Assembly: GCA_036823195.1 (NCBI GenBank)
Contig: DAISGI010000010.1
Location: 1-64,000, forward strand
Direction of reading: 5' to 3'
DNA from: UBA4874 sp002399435
Lineage (GTDB): Bacteria; Bacillota; Clostridia; Caldicoprobacterales; DTU083
DNA length: 64,000 bases
Shown: in pieces, positions 35,436 to 42,993 of the stretch
Numbering within the stretch: the first letter of the stretch is position 1
How the letters are laid out: each line of letters opens with the position of its first letter
Translations under genes and position numbers: made by a program
The notes under the pieces: model-generated
The model's database searches: none
Told to the model about the DNA's origin: nothing
What the model saw: the letters and a program-made list of their open reading frames with translations, nothing else

Positions 35436-36932
35436 TCAATCGGTCAGCTCCGGTACGTTGCCATAAGGCAGTTCCACATAAAAGGTCGTTCCTTTCCCCT
35501 CTTCGCTGCTGACCCGAATAAACCCCTGATGCATCATTACAATACGGTTGGCAATGGAAAGTCCAAGACCGGTGCCGCCGGTGGATCTGGACCTGGCCTT
35601 ATCCACCCGGAAAAACCGGTCAAAAATGTGGGCCATATCCTCCTGGGGAATCCCAATCCCCGTATCACTGACCTTCATCACCGCATAATCCGGGGCCCGG
35701 TAAACTTCGACGGTAACCCGTCCGCCATCCGGCGTATACTTTATGCCGTTATCTATAATATTCGACAAAACCTGCTGTAGTTTTAGGCCATCTCCCATTA
35801 CGGTAACCGTTTCCTCACTGAACAATTCCACACGGATTTGTTTTTGGTCCGCCAGCAGCTGCATACCCCTGATGGTCCTTTTTGCCAGGCTGGTCAGCTC
35901 CACCGGTTCCTTTCGGATCTCCGCCGCATTGACATCCTGGTCCAGATTGACCATGGAAAGCAAATCGGTGATGATGGCATTCAGCCGATCCACCTCAGAA
36001 TTAATATCTGCCAAAAAATCCCTATAAATGGCAGGATCATCCACCTCCATACTCAGAAGCGATTCTGCCAGCACCTTCATGGCGCTCAGCGGAGTTTTCA
36101 GTTCATGGGAAGCATTGGAAACGAATTCATTACGGGCATGATCCAGATGTTCCAGCTTCTCGCTCATGACGTTAAACGCTTCTCCCATCTGTCGGAACTC
36201 CCCGCTGCCGGTAATGTTCACCTTTTGATTCAGATATCCCTTGCTCATTCGGGTAATACTGGCAGTCATTTCCTTGATGGGATGGGTAATCAATCCGGAA
36301 AGAACAAAACTGATCAAAATGATGGAACTCGTAATGGCAGTCGTAAAAAGAGTAATGATTTTTCGGATATCCGCCAGAACCGTTTCCACACTGTCCAGGG
36401 ACGTGGACAGAAATACCATACCGATTACTCCGTCCGTATAATGGGTAATCGGAGCATACGCATACAGAACTCTTTTCCGTTCAGGCGGATTGCCTGCCTT
36501 GATGGTAACATCCCTGGCACGAACAGAGTTTCCCTTCAATACACTGACAACATCCGGATAATCCTGGGTCAGGTCCCGCCGCAGCAGACTGGTGCTTTGA
36601 TAGGAATCCTGCTCTACAATGCCATTGCGGTTCAGGATAAGAATCCGGGTGGACTCCCCCTCCATCTGAACCACTTCATAACCAAACTCCTGTATCCGAT
36701 AAAAAATATTGGGATCCTTGTTGTAATAATCATCCGCAATGAGCTGTGCCAGCTGTATGGAATATTTCTGATAATCAATTTTCCTGTCCCTGATCAGGTA
36801 TTTTTCTAAATTCTGCATAATAACCAGATTAATCATGAAAAAGCCAATCCCGATCACCAGCAAATAAGTAAGGGAAATTTTCCAGCGAAGGCTGGAAAAG
36901 AAATGCTTATTTATCCGCAAAATAGTATCCAA
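35436..36932 (-). CDS. membrane sensor histidine kinase
   Basis: The protein has 498 residues. Two membrane helices (about 17-38 and 194-215) flank an extracellular sensor domain of about 155 residues with a Cache/PAS-like look (RILILNRNGIVEQDS). HAMP covers about 215-268, then the dimerisation helix SNASHELKTPLSAMK with phosphorylated H276, and a HATPase with NIIDNGIKYTP, DTGIGIP, FDRFFRVDKARSR and GGTGLGLSI. It resembles PhoR/WalK-type wall-stress kinases. The 5' end overlaps the response regulator gene by 26 bases. The initiation codon is not clear: TTG at 36930-36932 touches its GGGGAG, and a TTG at codon 5 has longer spacing. Confidence 0.92.
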   Translation of the reverse strand: MDTILRINKHFFSSLRWKISLTYLLVIGIGFFMINLVIMQNLEKYLIRDRKIDYQKYSIQLAQLIADDYYNKDPNIFYRIQEFGYEVVQMEGESTRILILNRNGIVEQDSYQSTSLLRRDLTQDYPDVVSVLKGNSVRARDVTIKAGNPPERKRVLYAYAPITHYTDGVIGMVFLSTSLDSVETVLADIRKIITLFTTAITSSIILISFVLSGLITHPIKEMTASITRMSKGYLNQKVNITGSGEFRQMGEAFNVMSEKLEHLDHARNEFVSNASHELKTPLSAMKVLAESLLSMEVDDPAIYRDFLADINSEVDRLNAIITDLLSMVNLDQDVNAAEIRKEPVELTSLAKRTIRGMQLLADQKQIRVELFSEETVTVMGDGLKLQQVLSNIIDNGIKYTPDGGRVTVEVYRAPDYAVMKVSDTGIGIPQEDMAHIFDRFFRVDKARSRSTGGTGLGLSIANRIVMMHQGFIRVSSEEGKGTTFYVELPYGNVPELTD

Positions 36933-37587
36933 CTCCCCATTTTGTAAATATGAAATCGGGTTGGCTTGGATTCTTTTCTATTTTCTCCCGAAGCCGCCGG
37001 ATATGGACATCCACCGTACGCAAATCTCCCAGATAATCATATTTCCATACAATTTCCAGAAGACTTTCCCGACTGTATACCTTACCGGGATGACTGGCAA
37101 AAAGCTGAAGCAAATCAAACTCCTTTGCCGTCAGGTTGACATCCTTATCCCCAATGGTAACACTCCGGCTGGAAAGATTGATGGTCATATCCTTGAAGCG
37201 TATGACCTGCTCATTGTTTGCACCGTTCAACCGACGAAAAACGGCCTTGATCCTGGCCTTCAGTTCCAGAATATTGAAAGGCTTGGTAATATAGTCGTCT
37301 GCGCCATAATCCAGGCCCAGGATTTTGTCCATGTCCTCTCCCTTTGCGGTCAGCATAATAACCGGTACCCGGGATTGCTCCCGGATCTTCTCCAGTACCT
37401 CCAGACCGTTCAGCCTGGGAAGCATCACATCCAATATAATCAGGTCATAGGGATTGCTGTTGAACTTCTCCACCGCTTCCTCTCCGTCGGCAGCGGAATC
37501 AATCTCATATCCATCCTGTTTCAGGCTGAATGACAGTCCCTTTATAATGGCCGGTTCATCATCCACAATTAATATTCTTTTCCCCAT
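36907..37587 (-). CDS. OmpR/PhoB-family response regulator
   Basis: The 226-residue protein has a receiver domain (acidic pocket DDE at 9-11, phospho-acceptor D53 in LIILDVMLP, T in IMLTAKGED, K in YITKPFN) and a winged-helix DNA-binding domain (about 128-224: LTAKEFDLLQLFASHPGKVY, DVHIRRLREKIE, TKWGVGYYF). It is first in a transcript with the histidine kinase and the two GerMN lipoproteins. The family and the kinase similarity suggest envelope control, but targets are unknown. Confidence 0.95.
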   Translation of the reverse strand: MGKRILIVDDEPAIIKGLSFSLKQDGYEIDSAADGEEAVEKFNSNPYDLIILDVMLPRLNGLEVLEKIREQSRVPVIMLTAKGEDMDKILGLDYGADDYITKPFNILELKARIKAVFRRLNGANNEQVIRFKDMTINLSSRSVTIGDKDVNLTAKEFDLLQLFASHPGKVYSRESLLEIVWKYDYLGDLRTVDVHIRRLREKIEKNPSQPDFIFTKWGVGYYFADK

Positions 37588-37623
37588 GCGGCATCCTTAT
37601 CCTTTCAAATCTGCTCTGAATCG

Positions 37624-37652
37624 ATTTTATCATATTAAACAGGCAAAATCAA
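37624..37652 (-). promoter_or_regulatory. promoter of the two-component/GerMN operon
   Basis: Minus strand TTGATT, 17-base spacer, TAAAAT. Transcription would begin about 30 bases before the response regulator ATG. Confidence 0.7.
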
Positions 37653-37702
37653 TTTTCTGTTTTCCGTCGGCATTCCGGATGATACGACCCAGCCCGCAGA
37701 AT

Positions 37703-37772
37703 GATTGTCATGATTGTCATGGCTGTCATGATTGTCGTGTGTCATGGCTGTCGTGATTGTCATGATTTGAAT
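37703..37772. repeat. short 9-base imperfect tandem repeat
   Basis: About seven copies of GATTGTCAT with variants GGCTGTCAT, GATTGTCGT, GGCTGTCGT and a 7-base partial copy. It lies in the 200-base gap between the comEA stop and the response regulator, just downstream of comEA. No open reading frame uses it. Confidence 0.8.
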
Positions 37773-37787
37773 GGTTCCGCCCGACGT

Positions 37788-38432
37788 CTACGCATCAATC
37801 TGTTCCCTGAGCCCTTCAAATGTTTTCTCACCAATACCGGAAACATTCATGAGCTCTTCTATGGACTGAAAATCACCATTCTTTTCCCGGTATTGAATGA
37901 TCTTCTGTGCCTTGGACGGTCCGATCCCGTTCAAGGTTTCCAGCTGTGCCTGATCGGCTTCGTTAATGTTGACTTTTGCATCGCCATCCATTCCGGAAGA
38001 AGCACTTAAATCCACATTGCCGGACTGCTCTTCTCCTACGGCAGGGACATGATACATTCCTTCATCCTTCAGCTTTCTGGCCATATTAATGTGGTCCAGG
38101 TCGGCATCCGGCAGGGTGCCTCCTGCCAGTTTAATGGCATCTTCCACCCGTGCCCCCTCGGACAGTGTAAGCACGCCGGGAGACTTTACCTGTCCGGTAA
38201 GGTAAACCTTTATGGGCTTTTCATTCTTTTCGGATTTTTCCGGCTCATCCTCCTCCAAAGTCACAGCCTGCTCCTGCCTGTCGGTATCCGTCTTTTCCCA
38301 TCCGGACGGCCCCGCTGACGGGGAAACACTCCGGCGCCCAACCTCCAGGCAGATCAGGACCCCTGAGAGAGCAAAAAAAGCGACGCACAGCACAAGCAGC
38401 AATTTCTGTTGAATCCTGTCAAAACGGAACAT
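37788..38432 (-). CDS. comEA: ComEA-like DNA-binding competence protein
   Basis: ComEA binds double-stranded DNA outside the membrane during transformation. The 214 residues contain one membrane anchor (about 11-30), an acidic linker, a SLBB-like module (about 73-125: IKVYLTGQVKSPGVLTLSEG, INMARKLKDEGMYHVP), a short linker, and the C-terminal helix-hairpin-helix pair (about 153-213: VNINEADQAQLETLNGIGPS, SIEELMNVSGIGEKTFEGLR). The start is ATG at 38430-38432 behind GAAGGTGAGG. comEC, usually next to it, is absent from this window. Confidence 0.9.
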   Translation of the reverse strand: MFRFDRIQQKLLLVLCVAFFALSGVLICLEVGRRSVSPSAGPSGWEKTDTDRQEQAVTLEEDEPEKSEKNEKPIKVYLTGQVKSPGVLTLSEGARVEDAIKLAGGTLPDADLDHINMARKLKDEGMYHVPAVGEEQSGNVDLSASSGMDGDAKVNINEADQAQLETLNGIGPSKAQKIIQYREKNGDFQSIEELMNVSGIGEKTFEGLREQIDA

Positions 38433-38758
38433 AGCCTCACCTTCGTAATATTTGATTGATTTCAATCGTATATTGGTATATTCGATTAAAATATAGAAAT
38501 TCCTCCAAAATTTTTGATTCTTATTTCCTTGCAGCAATAGGAAAAAAACATCTGAAAAGCGGGTATAAGAGAACTATTTGGAGTTTTCATTCTAAACTTA
38601 CCCGACCTTTTGCCGATTTGATAAAAAGGCAATGGCTATGCGATTTCCAAGATGAATTTCCCTTTTCCTATACCAATATGATATAATAAATATTATTTGA
38701 CCTGCCATTGCAGAATGGGAAATAAGTATAGAAGAAACCGAAGAAATCAAGATGGAAA
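38433..38758. other. divergent intergenic region between comEA and the DacF-like gene
   Basis: The region is A/T-rich. A 24-base palindrome, AATCGTATAT-TGGT-ATATTCGATT, sits at 38464-38487, 32 bases before the comEA start, and could be an operator. A TATAAT at 38682-38687 precedes the DacF-like gene by about 90 bases, without a good -35. I saw no convincing gene; an open frame at 38456-38686 has no ribosome binding site and no protein-like composition. Confidence 0.5.
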
Positions 38759-38773
38759 ATGAGGCATTGGAAA

Positions 38774-40198
38774 ATGAGACATAAGAGATCTGAAAGGAAG
38801 AAAATTCTTTCCTGTATACTTATCCTGACAGCCATCGTGTTTTGCTGCCTGACCGCTTACGCTTCCGCAGAGGATGCCCCTCCCGACGGGACCCCCGCTG
38901 TGGAGGAGGTTCCCCAGGAAAGCATGGCACAGGGCGAAGTCGTGATCGAACAGCGAACCGGAAAGATCCTGAAGGGAAGGCAGGAGCACATGCGGCTTTA
39001 TCCTGCCAGCACGACGAAAATCCTGACTGCATGGATCGCTTCCGAATACGGACACCTGGACGAAATGGTGACGGTAGGGGATGAAATCAACCTGGTTGCC
39101 TGGGATGGGACGAAAGCCGGACTGGTGGAGAATGAAAAGCTTACGATGCGGGATCTGATCCTGGGTATGCTGATTAATTCCGGAAATGATGCAGCCAATA
39201 CCATTGCCGTACATATCGCACGTTCCGTTTCCGGCAAGCCCCTGGAAGCACAGGAAGCCCTGAATTATTTCAGCAACTTGATGAACCAAAAGGCACGGGA
39301 GGCAGGCGCCAGAGATTCCCACTTTATCAATCCCCATGGATATCATGATCCAAACCACTATACCACAGCTTATGATCTGGCAATGATTGGAAGAGCTGCC
39401 ATGAAAAATGATTTTTTCCGGAAGGCAATATCGGTGACTTCCATGGATACCACAAATGGAGCTACAGGAGAACCCCGTTTCTGGAGAAGCAGGAATAAGC
39501 TTCTGAACAAGAAAAGCTCACAGTTCTACGAATACGCCACCGGAGGGAAAACAGGCTATACAAGCAAATCCGGCCAATGTCTGGTTTCCTTTGCTGCAAA
39601 GGATGGCATGGATCTGATCGCTGTCATGCTGAATGCAGCCGCCGGACAGCGATGGAGCGAGGCGAGGGAGCTGTTTGAATATGGGTTTGCCAACTATCAG
39701 TATCAACAGATCCTGAAAAACGGAACGGTCATAAAGTCCTTCCCGGTGGAGAACCATGCCTCCGGCGATGAAGGCAGTCTGGCAGTTGAGATTTCCTCCG
39801 GGGATTGGGGCGATGCATTTCTCAAGCAGGATATCCCGGAAATCCGAAAGGAAATTCAATGGGATGAAAGTCAGTTTGTCAAGCCGAAGGGGGACGGCAA
39901 CACGTCGCCCCGATTGAAAGCCCCCATTCAAAAAGGGCAGGCCATTGGGCAACTGACGGTCAGCCTGCGGGGAAAGGTGCTTACCAGGGTCCCTCTCACC
40001 GCAGTGCGGGATGTGAAAAAAAGAACGGCTCTGGATGCCCTGACACCGGACACCAGCAAAAAAAGCTTTCCCTGGACCATTGCAGTCGCTTCTGTTGCAT
40101 TGGCGGTTGTCCTGCTCAAAATCATCGTCCACTGGATCAACCACCGAAGGCGCCGGCGAAACTACTATCTGTATCACAAACTGTATCACAAATTTTGA
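38774..40198 (+). CDS. D-alanyl-D-alanine carboxypeptidase, DacF/PBP5 type
   Basis: This penicillin-binding protein trims the terminal D-Ala from stem peptides. Counting from the first possible ATG (38759) it has 479 residues: signal peptide about 16-38, STTK active site (S84-K87), SGN (141-143), KTG (264-266), a C-terminal beta domain, and a final membrane helix (about 433-455) with a basic cytosolic tail (RRRRR). A membrane helix with a basic tail as anchor is typical of the family. Two ATGs are possible because a 15-base stretch GAAAATGAG(G/A)CAT is duplicated at the start; the second at 38774 has GAGG at suitable distance and is preferred. The 3' end overlaps the convergent rsfS by 13 bases. 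The usual spoIIA partner genes of dacF are not adjacent. Confidence 0.9.
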   Translation: MRHKRSERKKILSCILILTAIVFCCLTAYASAEDAPPDGTPAVEEVPQESMAQGEVVIEQRTGKILKGRQEHMRLYPASTTKILTAWIASEYGHLDEMVTVGDEINLVAWDGTKAGLVENEKLTMRDLILGMLINSGNDAANTIAVHIARSVSGKPLEAQEALNYFSNLMNQKAREAGARDSHFINPHGYHDPNHYTTAYDLAMIGRAAMKNDFFRKAISVTSMDTTNGATGEPRFWRSRNKLLNKKSSQFYEYATGGKTGYTSKSGQCLVSFAAKDGMDLIAVMLNAAAGQRWSEARELFEYGFANYQYQQILKNGTVIKSFPVENHASGDEGSLAVEISSGDWGDAFLKQDIPEIRKEIQWDESQFVKPKGDGNTSPRLKAPIQKGQAIGQLTVSLRGKVLTRVPLTAVRDVKKRTALDALTPDTSKKSFPWTIAVASVALAVVLLKIIVHWINHRRRRRNYYLYHKLYHKF

Positions 40199-40590
40199 AA
40201 GCCGGAATTTCCGTTTTCCTTATCATTCCCTTTTCCGTCCCCGGACGATTCACGGGATGCCGGTCTGCTTGCAGCATCCGCCCAAAGTCTCTCAATATTG
40301 TAGAATTTTCTTTCCTCGCTGTGAAAGATGTGAACAATAATATCGCCATAATCCAGTACAATCCACCGATCACTTTTATCCAGATGAATCGGATAAATAC
40401 CTCTTTCTGACATCTTCTCCTGCAGTTCATCGTAAAGCGCATGAACCTGGACCTCAGACCGGCCGGAGCAAATCAGAAAATAATCCGCCAGTACGGACTG
40501 CCCGCTGATATCCAGAACCAAAATATCTTCTGCCTTTTTGCTATCCAGGAGCTCCGCCATTTCCCGGACCAGGTTGTTTGGATTGTTCAA
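40186..40590 (-). CDS. rsfS: ribosomal silencing factor RsfS
   Basis: RsfS binds ribosomal protein L14 and blocks subunit joining when nutrients are short. The 134 residues contain the conserved core: AEDILVLDISGQSVLADYFL, ICSGRSEVQVHALYDELQEK, DRWIVLDYGDIIVHIF and YNIERLW. The start is TTG at 40588-40590 behind AAAGGAGAGG with 8-base spacing, giving NNPNNLVREMAELLDSKK. The tail after residue 115 is Gly/Asn/Asp-rich. It is the last gene of the nadD-yqeK-rsfS unit, a usual order in Firmicutes. Confidence 0.94.
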   Translation of the reverse strand: MNNPNNLVREMAELLDSKKAEDILVLDISGQSVLADYFLICSGRSEVQVHALYDELQEKMSERGIYPIHLDKSDRWIVLDYGDIIVHIFHSEERKFYNIERLWADAASRPASRESSGDGKGNDKENGNSGFQNL

Positions 40591-40618
40591 AAATAAATCC
40601 TCTCCTTTTTTGATGAAA

Positions 40619-41230
40619 TCAATTATTCTTAAGCGATGTCCCGGCATTGGATTTGTCTGATCCGTCCATTGCCAGCAGCAGATCATTGCGCGCATCCACT
40701 GTCATGGGATGCAGCAGCTTCCCTCTGTCCAGAACATTTCGTATGGAAAGTTCAAAGGCGAGCAGCAGCGCCCTGTTGATATCGTGGAAGGCAAAGGCCC
40801 GAATGTCCTCCACTCCGGGGTATTGTCGGCTCTCTTCCATATAATCCGCCAGACATATGATCTTTTCGAAGAGTGTCATTCCCTTTTTCCCCGTCGTATG
40901 GCAGGCAATGGCATCCAGGATCTCCTGATCCCGGATCCGGAAAAGATCTTCCGCCAGAAATGCTCCCAATGGAGCATGAAGCAGGGATGGATTGGCCTGC
41001 TCAATGCTGTCCGGCTCCCATCCGTGTTTTTGGCACAGGCGCACCGATTGATCCCGGGACAGGCATTTGGCACAGTCATGCAGCATTCCTGCCAGCTCCG
41101 CCTTCTCCCCGTCCACACCATATCTTTTTGCCAGTTCTGACGCACAGCGGCTGACTCCGATGGAATGCTTCAGTCTGCTTTCATCCATCAATGTGCTGAG
41201 CTGCCCGATGATCTTCTCACGATCCTTCAT
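40619..41230 (-). CDS. yqeK: YqeK, HD-domain dinucleoside tetraphosphatase
   Basis: YqeK-family enzymes hydrolyse diadenosine tetraphosphate symmetrically to two ADP. The 203-residue protein shows the HD-domain residues in RLKHSIGVSRCASELA (H), GMLHDCAKCL (HD, about 52-61), HAPLGAFLAE (H), ACHTTGKKGM (H) and ICLADYMEESR (D). The start is ATG at 41228-41230 behind AAAGGAGAG, which lies inside the last codons of nadD (14-base overlap). It is coupled to nadD in most Firmicutes. Confidence 0.92.
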   Translation of the reverse strand: MKDREKIIGQLSTLMDESRLKHSIGVSRCASELAKRYGVDGEKAELAGMLHDCAKCLSRDQSVRLCQKHGWEPDSIEQANPSLLHAPLGAFLAEDLFRIRDQEILDAIACHTTGKKGMTLFEKIICLADYMEESRQYPGVEDIRAFAFHDINRALLLAFELSIRNVLDRGKLLHPMTVDARNDLLLAMDGSDKSNAGTSLKNN

Positions 41231-41855
41231 GATACCACTCTCCTTTGTACAAATGGTGTTCTTCAATATAGTTTTCCACTGTTTTGGGTACCAGATATCG
41301 GACGGTTTGATTTCTCTCCATCCTGTGTCGGATGTATTTCGAAGAGATATCCAGACCGGGACCTTCTGCAAAGCAAATATTCGCATGATAGACCCTGGTA
41401 AGGCGCTCTGTCTCCTCCAACAGCTCTTCTTCCCCGTATCCCGGCCTGTGGTAAGCGATAAAACTGCAAAGACGAGCCACGGAAGGAAAGTCCTTCCATG
41501 TTTTCAGCTCCAGAAGGGTGTCCCCTCCTATAATAAAATACAAAAGATCCTCCGGATATCTTTCCTTCAGCTCTCTCAGACTGTCAATGGTATAAGTGGT
41601 ACCTTCCCGTGCCACCTCCCTGTCATCCACCTGAAAGGACGGATTGTCCCGGAGGGCCGCCCTCAGCATATTGATCCGATTCCTGCCGGATGCCAGATGG
41701 CTTGCCTTTTTGTGAGGCGGATCCCCGGTCGGCAGGAAAAGAACCCGGTCCAATTTATAGGCATCCCTTGCCGCCTCCGCAATAAAAAGATGACCGATAT
41801 GCACGGGATCAAAGGTTCCGCCCATAATACCTGTTTTACGACTGCGGGACATCAT
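41217..41855 (-). CDS. nadD: nicotinate-nucleotide adenylyltransferase
   Basis: NadD joins nicotinate mononucleotide and ATP to nicotinate adenine dinucleotide in NAD synthesis. The 212 residues have the nucleotidyltransferase motif GIMGGTFDPVHIGHL (9-23), LPTGDPPHKK (about 42-51), the SGRNRINMLRAAL substrate region, IIGGDTLLELKTWKD (about 107-121) and the ISSKYIRHRM motif (about 169-178). Starts at 41855 or 41852 (ATGATG) follow AAGGAGGCAC. It is the first gene of nadD-yqeK-rsfS. Confidence 0.96.
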   Translation of the reverse strand: MMSRSRKTGIMGGTFDPVHIGHLFIAEAARDAYKLDRVLFLPTGDPPHKKASHLASGRNRINMLRAALRDNPSFQVDDREVAREGTTYTIDSLRELKERYPEDLLYFIIGGDTLLELKTWKDFPSVARLCSFIAYHRPGYGEEELLEETERLTRVYHANICFAEGPGLDISSKYIRHRMERNQTVRYLVPKTVENYIEEHHLYKGEWYHEGS

Positions 41856-42012
41856 GTGCCTCCTTCTGTAAAGTACCTGTGTTAAACCTGATTTTCTGAT
41901 ATTTCCCCTGTTGTTCCACCTTTTATTCTAGCCGCTGACTATCTTAAAATGCATCCATGATCCATGATTAAAAACCTCTTTCCCGGTCAATGATCTTAAC
42001 GGAGGTGTTGTT

Positions 42013-42993
42013 ATGAGCTCTATGCCCTTATCTCTCAAGGAACGGATCTTAGAATGGAAAATCCGGAGAAAACGCACTCGCTATTACCAACAGGGAAAAA
42101 GCATCCCCTTGCCCATCTGGATTCTGAATTTCCTGCTTGCCGAGTTTTTCCTGTTCACAGCAGGTTATCTGTGGTTCCTCTACAGAACACGAATCCCGAT
42201 GCTTTCCCTGGCTCTGGCTCTGACCATCAATGCCCTGATTACCGTCGCCTTTGCGCTGCGGAAGCAAAAATCCTTCCAAAAGCAAAAAGCCGACAGCAGA
42301 CGACAAGTGGCAAAAAAATACCTGACGGAAAATATCAGGCAACTCGACCGGACGCAGTTTCAATGGCAAATCGCACGAATGCTGCTGAAATGCAGGGGGA
42401 TCGGGAGCCTGAAAGACCGGGGGGATCATCTGGAAGCCACTTTCCATGGAAAGAAAACGGCAATCGGCTGTTACCATGCCAATTTGGGGGAAGAGGTGCC
42501 TCCACAGGAGCTGAACACTTTTTTGAGTCGGGCAAAGGCGGAAGAAGCAGTAGAAGCTGTATTTATTTCCTCAGGGACCTATTCGGAATCCTGCAGGACA
42601 ATATCCGAAAAAAAGAGCAGGATTCCGGTACACCTGCTGGATTTGGACAGTCTCCTGCAAATCATGGAGAATTGCGGCATGTTCCCGGAAGAAAGCATCA
42701 TCGACAATCGGATTGATGAGGAAATCAATCATCAGAAGCGAAAGCCGGATGTGCTCCGGAAAGAACTCCGGACTCCCAAACGTATTCGTACCAATCTGGG
42801 CTATTCCTTTCTGTTCCTCCTGCTGTCCCGATGGTTGAAATTTCAGCCCGTTCAGTCCGCTTACTATACCGTGGTTTCCGCTGTTTTTTTCTTATTTGCA
42901 CTGGGCTCCTGGATTTGGAACAAAAAAACAGGTTCCGAGCCCACAAAGGAGCAGAAGTTTATGAAGGATCTGGCAGCCGGGGAAAAGTCCTAG
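42013..42993 (+). CDS. membrane protein with a degenerate Mrr-type restriction endonuclease-like domain
   Basis: The protein has 326 residues. A basic N-terminus (KERILEWKIRRKRTRYYQQG) precedes two membrane helices (about 34-55 and 60-80). The middle (about 105-222) looks like a restriction-endonuclease-like (Mrr) fold: GDHLEATFHGKKTAIGCYHA, a helix with PPQELNTFLSRAKAEEAVEA, VFISSGTYSESCRTI and VHLLDLDSLLQIME. Active Mrr domains have D..(16-17)..E/Q-x-K; here the position expected to read QxK is CYH, so nuclease activity is doubtful. Two more helices follow (about 260-305). Start ATG behind AACGGAGGTGTTGTT. It interrupts the nadD-obg neighbourhood on the opposite strand, and its TAG stop is shared with the obg stop across a CTAG. 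I assign no function. Confidence 0.7.
   Translation: MSSMPLSLKERILEWKIRRKRTRYYQQGKSIPLPIWILNFLLAEFFLFTAGYLWFLYRTRIPMLSLALALTINALITVAFALRKQKSFQKQKADSRRQVAKKYLTENIRQLDRTQFQWQIARMLLKCRGIGSLKDRGDHLEATFHGKKTAIGCYHANLGEEVPPQELNTFLSRAKAEEAVEAVFISSGTYSESCRTISEKKSRIPVHLLDLDSLLQIMENCGMFPEESIIDNRIDEEINHQKRKPDVLRKELRTPKRIRTNLGYSFLFLLLSRWLKFQPVQSAYYTVVSAVFFLFALGSWIWNKKTGSEPTKEQKFMKDLAAGEKS

Noticed and set aside
38456..38686. 76-codon plus-strand frame between comEA and the DacF-like gene
   Set aside because: No ribosome binding site, overlaps the likely comEA promoter, and has no domain-like pattern.
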